Under the pieces are notes generated by a model, which made no database searches, was not told where the DNA came from, and saw only the letters and a program-made list of their open reading frames with translations. From Pseudomonas fulva (GTDB lineage: Bacteria; Pseudomonadota; Gammaproteobacteria; Pseudomonadales; Pseudomonadaceae), in the NCBI RefSeq assembly GCF_023517795.1, contig NZ_CP082928.1, forward strand, positions 3,162,001 to 3,226,000: a stretch of 64,000 nt of DNA, in the 5' to 3' direction. How positions within the stretch are numbered: the first letter of the stretch is position 1; every line of letters begins with the position of its first letter. The position numbers were made by a program, and so were the translations under genes. Positions 61,277 to 64,000 of the stretch are shown in pieces.

Positions 61277-61491
61277 AGGGATCCTCAAAAACAAGGATAA
61301 GGCCACGTTGCGTCGTCTAAATCGACGCTATATAGTTCTCCTTTATGGTCTTCTGTCTTGCGGATTTCTCCGTTGAGGAGGGGCTGCGCTTTCGACCTGG
61401 CCACGCTTTAAGTCCGCGATTTATGTGGGCGTACAGGGAGATCAGCGCGGCCCGCAAAGGCTTTATCAATATATGGCTAAGTCGAGGTTAG

Positions 61492-62226
61492 TTGAGATTG
61501 AAGCTGTACGTACTGTCTGACTTGCACAACGAGTTTTCTAGGTTCGATGCTGCGCATCCGGAGCATGACCTGGTGATTCTGGCTGGCGATATTGATATCA
61601 AGTGCCGAGGGGTGAAATGGGCAAGTGAGGTATTCACCAAGCCTGTGGCCTACATCTGTGGTAATCACGAGTTTTACGGCGGCCACTTTGATCGTACCTT
61701 GGCCAAAATGCGTGAGTGCGCGGCACCCAACGTTTGGATCTTGGAAAACGATGCGCTGGTCTTTGACGGGCTCCGAATACTAGGCGCGACCGGTTGGACA
61801 GATTTCACCATCAGCGGAGATGTCTCAGCTGCTAGCAGGCAGGCGCGCCATGAGATGAATGACTACCGGTGTATTCGTGCTGACAGCACTTTTCGACGCC
61901 TGCGCCCAGATGATACGGCGAAGCGCAACAGGGTTACTGAGGCTTGGCTTGACGCAGAGCTCTCAAAACCATTTCCAGGCAGTACGTTGGTTGTGACTCA
62001 CCACTGCCCCTTGGTAGCCGCTATTGCCGGCATGGAGGAGGGACATGCAGCGGCAAGCTACAGCAATAATTGGCCTGAGCTCGTGTCTCGGGCTGACGGT
62101 TGGATTTATGGGCATACACATCAGGCAATTGACCAGAAATTCCACGGCTGCCGGGTCATTTCCAATCCCCGTGGCTATCCCTCTGAACCGACGGGTTTTG
62201 ACCCGGCTTTTGTGATTGAAATTTGA
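61492..62226 (+). CDS. Calcineurin-like metallophosphoesterase
   Basis: The 244-aa protein contains all metallophosphoesterase motifs: SDLHNEF (D-x-H, about 9-15), LAGDID, CGNHEFYGG, VTHHCPLV and YGHTHQA. It binds two metals and hydrolyses a phosphoester; the substrate cannot be predicted. The start is a TTG with GAGG upstream, because no ATG precedes the first conserved strand. It overlaps the next gene by one base (TGATG), forming an operon with two small related proteins. Confidence 0.9.
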   Translation: MRLKLYVLSDLHNEFSRFDAAHPEHDLVILAGDIDIKCRGVKWASEVFTKPVAYICGNHEFYGGHFDRTLAKMRECAAPNVWILENDALVFDGLRILGATGWTDFTISGDVSAASRQARHEMNDYRCIRADSTFRRLRPDDTAKRNRVTEAWLDAELSKPFPGSTLVVTHHCPLVAAIAGMEEGHAAASYSNNWPELVSRADGWIYGHTHQAIDQKFHGCRVISNPRGYPSEPTGFDPAFVIEI

Positions 62227-62528
62227 TGAGTGCTAAGACAGTCGTACCGTCTATTTACGCGGTGAGATTCGCATCTGTTCCTCAAGAGGTTGGACAGGCG
62301 CAGGGTATGGTGTGGGGTGTTCCGATCGATGCCTACTTGGCGGATGCCGCCAGAGTGGGGGATCGGTTTGTAGCCAAAGCTTACGCTGACCTATCGCATC
62401 GGATCGCAGATGGTTCAACGATCACTACCCCACCAGTGCGACTGGTTCGTGCACAAGGCTCGTTCAGGCTTATCCAGAGCGTGAGCGGACATGACCACTA
62501 CGTTATTGTTAGCGACTACGCTGCCTAG
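62226..62528 (+). CDS. Small unknown protein, copy 1 of a tandem pair
   Basis: The 100-aa product begins MSAKTVVPSIYAVRFASVPQ; its ATG overlaps the phosphoesterase stop. Its second half follows the pattern R-x-x-DG-x-x-I-x-T-x-PV ... G-x-x-x-x-I ... YV-x-V-x-x-Y (RIADGSTITTPPVRLV, HYVIVSDY), which recurs in the next gene (RFGDGRLIHTSPVSGL, TYVLVVNY). This indicates distant tandem paralogues of a small alpha/beta protein. Function unknown. Confidence 0.6.
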   Translation: MSAKTVVPSIYAVRFASVPQEVGQAQGMVWGVPIDAYLADAARVGDRFVAKAYADLSHRIADGSTITTPPVRLVRAQGSFRLIQSVSGHDHYVIVSDYAA

Positions 62529-62537
62529 GTTCTTATC

Positions 62538-62858
62538 ATGGCGGACACTTTGAATTGGCCACCAGAGGTCATCCAGGCTGCGACAGTCACATTCTCATTT
62601 CCGGTGACAGGTTTTCTCATGAGCCCGATACCTTGGGACGATAGACTGGTAGGTCAGGTCTTCATGGATGCTTGTGGAAGATTTGGTGATGGGCGACTCA
62701 TCCATACATCGCCAGTTAGCGGTTTAACTGAGGAGTTAGGCTACGGGATTGCCCATACAGAGTCCGGAAGCACGTATGTGCTGGTCGTGAATTACTCCAT
62801 GACGCTTGAGGATTTACGTGTGTGTCTTCAGCCGATAACCGAGAGGCTCCAGAACTAG
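62538..62858 (+). CDS. Small unknown protein, copy 2 of a tandem pair
   Basis: The 106-aa product begins MADTLNWPPEVIQAATVTFS and shares the DG-x-x-I-x-T-x-PV ... YV-x-V-x-x-Y pattern with the preceding gene. It starts 9 bases after that gene, so the two and the metallophosphoesterase probably form one transcript. No known family was recognised. Confidence 0.6.
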   Translation: MADTLNWPPEVIQAATVTFSFPVTGFLMSPIPWDDRLVGQVFMDACGRFGDGRLIHTSPVSGLTEELGYGIAHTESGSTYVLVVNYSMTLEDLRVCLQPITERLQN

Positions 62859-62867
62859 TGATGTACC

Positions 62868-62910
62868 TAGAGGAGCAGGGCTCTCCAAGGAGCCTGAATG
62901 AGCTCCTCTA
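62868..62910. terminator. Nested inverted repeat after the phosphoesterase operon
   Basis: TAGAGGAGC (62868-62876) pairs with GCTCCTCTA (62902-62910); a shorter inner stem (GGCTC with GAGCC) lies in the loop. It follows the last stop by 9 bases. No long T run follows, so termination is likely but not certain. Confidence 0.45.
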
Positions 62911-63005
62911 AGTCTCGTGCTTTAAACCGCATCCCAGTGTTCGTGTGATGCGTAGAGGCTCACCGGCTGGGATACCCGCGTCAGAATTGATGGAGGGCTC
63001 AGAGA

Positions 63006-63635
63006 GTGGTTGCTGCTGTCGTTTTTGATGCTTTCGGCACGTTGTTGTGGAGGCATTCAAAATTGAACCCCTATCGAGAGCTGCTCCGAGAGGGCGCCCT
63101 GCAGGGGCGAAAGCCACGGGCTGATGACGTCCGGCGGATCATGGCGCTTGACTGTGACTTGGCCGAAATTGCATCTCTTTTGGGTATTGAGCTCTCTGCT
63201 GATCGCCAGTACGAACTCCAGTCATTGATCGAGGCCGACCTTTCAGGGATTAGAGTCTATCCGGATGCTCAAGCGGCAATTGATTTACTGCAGCGTCACG
63301 GCATCGTTGCGGGCGTCTGCTCTAACTTGGCCCAGCCGTACGGCTCAGCGATCAGGTCTTTGTTTCCCAACCTTGATGCCTACGCGCACAGCTACGAGCT
63401 TGGTTTTTTGAAGCCTGACCCTGAGATTTATGCCTGGTTGCGTAACGCCCTTGCTAGTAAGCTGAGCGGGGGGCGAGTAGAGCAGATCTGGATGATCGGC
63501 GACTCGCTTCGCTGTGATAGAAATGGCGCTCGTGCAGCAGGCTTCATGGGGTATCAGCTGCACAGGGGTGGGTTCGGCGAATTCACCGACTTGCATATGT
63601 TTGCAGAGTTTGTAATTGCGTCGAGGGCCGCGTAA
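63006..63635 (+). CDS. HAD-superfamily hydrolase, haloacid-dehalogenase-like
   Basis: The 209-aa protein starts at a GTG with GGAGGG upstream. Motif I is VVFDAFGTLL (Asp8 nucleophile), with Phe where phosphatases usually have a second Asp, as in 2-haloacid dehalogenases (DAYGT). CSNLAQP carries the Ser/Asn of motif II, FLKPDPEIY the motif III Lys, and MIGDSLRCDRNGARAAGF motif IV. The cap domain spans about 15-85. The reaction could be dehalogenation or phosphate removal; the missing second Asp favours the former or an unusual phosphatase. Confidence 0.87.
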   Translation: MVAAVVFDAFGTLLWRHSKLNPYRELLREGALQGRKPRADDVRRIMALDCDLAEIASLLGIELSADRQYELQSLIEADLSGIRVYPDAQAAIDLLQRHGIVAGVCSNLAQPYGSAIRSLFPNLDAYAHSYELGFLKPDPEIYAWLRNALASKLSGGRVEQIWMIGDSLRCDRNGARAAGFMGYQLHRGGFGEFTDLHMFAEFVIASRAA

Positions 63636-63724
63636 CGATCAGTAGTGACTGGTTAATACCCTGCAGGATGAGCGTGCCAATGATCAGGCTGCTCAATGAC
63701 ATCCGACATTCAGGTCAGCCTCGT

Positions 63725-64000
63725 TCACCGTGGTCGTATGGAGTTGCTCAAGCTACTGAGGCTCACATGGGCGCCTTCAGCGAACCTCGACACCAGAGAC
63801 TCAACGATCTCAAGTGTCCCTGCGGGGGCTAGGGGCCCTACTAGGACTCGAGCAGACCTCAGTGCATCTGGATCAAGTCTGATGTCGACATGAGTCGGCC
63901 CTGGGAGATCTTTCGCCAGGTCAATGCCGGTATGACCCCATTCTGTTCTGGACTGAATATAGGCCGCCGGGTCACCGTGGTACGGAGGTTCCGGGCCCGG
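63725..64000 (-). CDS. Partial CDS running off the window end, unknown
   Basis: The minus strand is open for 91 codons from the window edge to a TGA at 63725-63727; the start lies outside. The visible C-terminal part includes YHGDPAAYIQSRTEWGHTGI, LAKDLPGPTHVDIRLDPDAL and GTLEIVESLVSRFAEGAHVS, a plausible soluble alpha/beta protein. No family recognised. A plus-strand frame at 63696-63893 overlaps it and reads less like protein. It converges on the HAD gene. Confidence 0.5.
   Translation of the reverse strand, partial: PGPEPPYHGDPAAYIQSRTEWGHTGIDLAKDLPGPTHVDIRLDPDALRSARVLVGPLAPAGTLEIVESLVSRFAEGAHVSLSSLSNSIRPR

Larger units (their letters stand above)
57177..64000. mobile_element. Second foreign segment interrupting hrpB, incomplete in window
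   Basis: From the hrpB break to the window end the sequence is less GC-rich, gene spacing is loose, and most genes are small unknowns. They are accompanied by an MvaT-like protein, a ProQ/FinO protein and an XRE regulator, typical of plasmids and large integrative elements. No integrase, transposase or conjugation gene is visible, and no direct repeat to the hrpB junction could be tested. The nature of the element and its far end are unknown. The stretch 57225-57424 holds no intact gene. Confidence 0.55.

Noticed and set aside
63696-63893. 65-aa plus-strand frame near the window end
   Set aside because: The opposite strand is open through the whole region to the window edge with a more protein-like sequence.

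Overview
The window is GC-rich bacterial chromosome, almost certainly from a Pseudomonas. The evidence is REP-type intergenic repeats, Pseudomonas-style RND and MFS efflux genes, an MvaT-family nucleoid protein (a Pseudomonas hallmark) and a one-piece tmRNA gene. I cannot name the species from sequence alone.

Core segment, 1-32.9 kb. After a repeat-rich leader come a small membrane protein and an HD-GYP phosphodiesterase. A two-component system (2158-3947) lies divergent from an RND tripartite pump (4085-9864), and a SmvA-like 14-TM exporter follows directly; this layout resembles adeRS-adeABC. Next is a minus-strand block with a gamma-glutamyltransferase-family enzyme, a polar amino-acid ABC importer, a GntR/FCD regulator, an amidase, an MFS transporter and an outer-membrane protein, read as one scavenging module for gamma-glutamyl or amide compounds. 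An AraC regulator, another MFS exporter, a second two-component system, a degenerate SDR-like protein, TrmK, a dipeptide/nickel-type ABC importer with a fused double ATPase, and an acyltransferase complete the segment.

Island 1, about 32,979-54,357 (about 21.4 kb). It is inserted at the 3' end of the tmRNA gene (ssrA, minus strand, 54352-54743). A P4-type integrase sits at the right edge, a degenerate copy of the tmRNA 3' end at the left edge, and TTTGGAATACC motifs lie inside both ends. AlpA-like and YfjJ/Gp2-like genes recall the E. coli element CP4-57, which also occupies ssrA. The cargo is mostly genome defence: a 716-aa protein ending in a PD-(D/E)XK nuclease motif; a type I restriction-modification operon (hsdM-hsdS-[DUF262]-hsdR) with a GmrSD-like gene inside it and a cysteine-rich triple repeat in HsdR; and a compact three-gene operon (49321-52867) that I read as an ABC-three-component conflict system (nuclease-like effector, middle component, DUF3732 ABC ATPase). 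Between these lies a phage/plasmid-like module with YqaJ-type exonuclease, DUF932 and an unnamed third gene.

Right flank, 54.7-57.2 kb. A small periplasmic protein, a FieF-like cation efflux protein and a lipoprotein lead to the start of hrpB, which is cut off just after its DEFH box at about 57,177.

Island 2, about 57,177 to beyond the window end. This DNA is less GC-rich and gene-sparse. It encodes small unknown proteins, an MvaT-like silencer, a ProQ/FinO RNA-binding protein, an XRE regulator, a metallophosphoesterase with two tandem related small proteins, and a HAD hydrolase. A perfect 29-bp inverted repeat with a 3-nt loop lies at 60531-60591. No integrase or conjugation gene is visible in this part, so its type is open.
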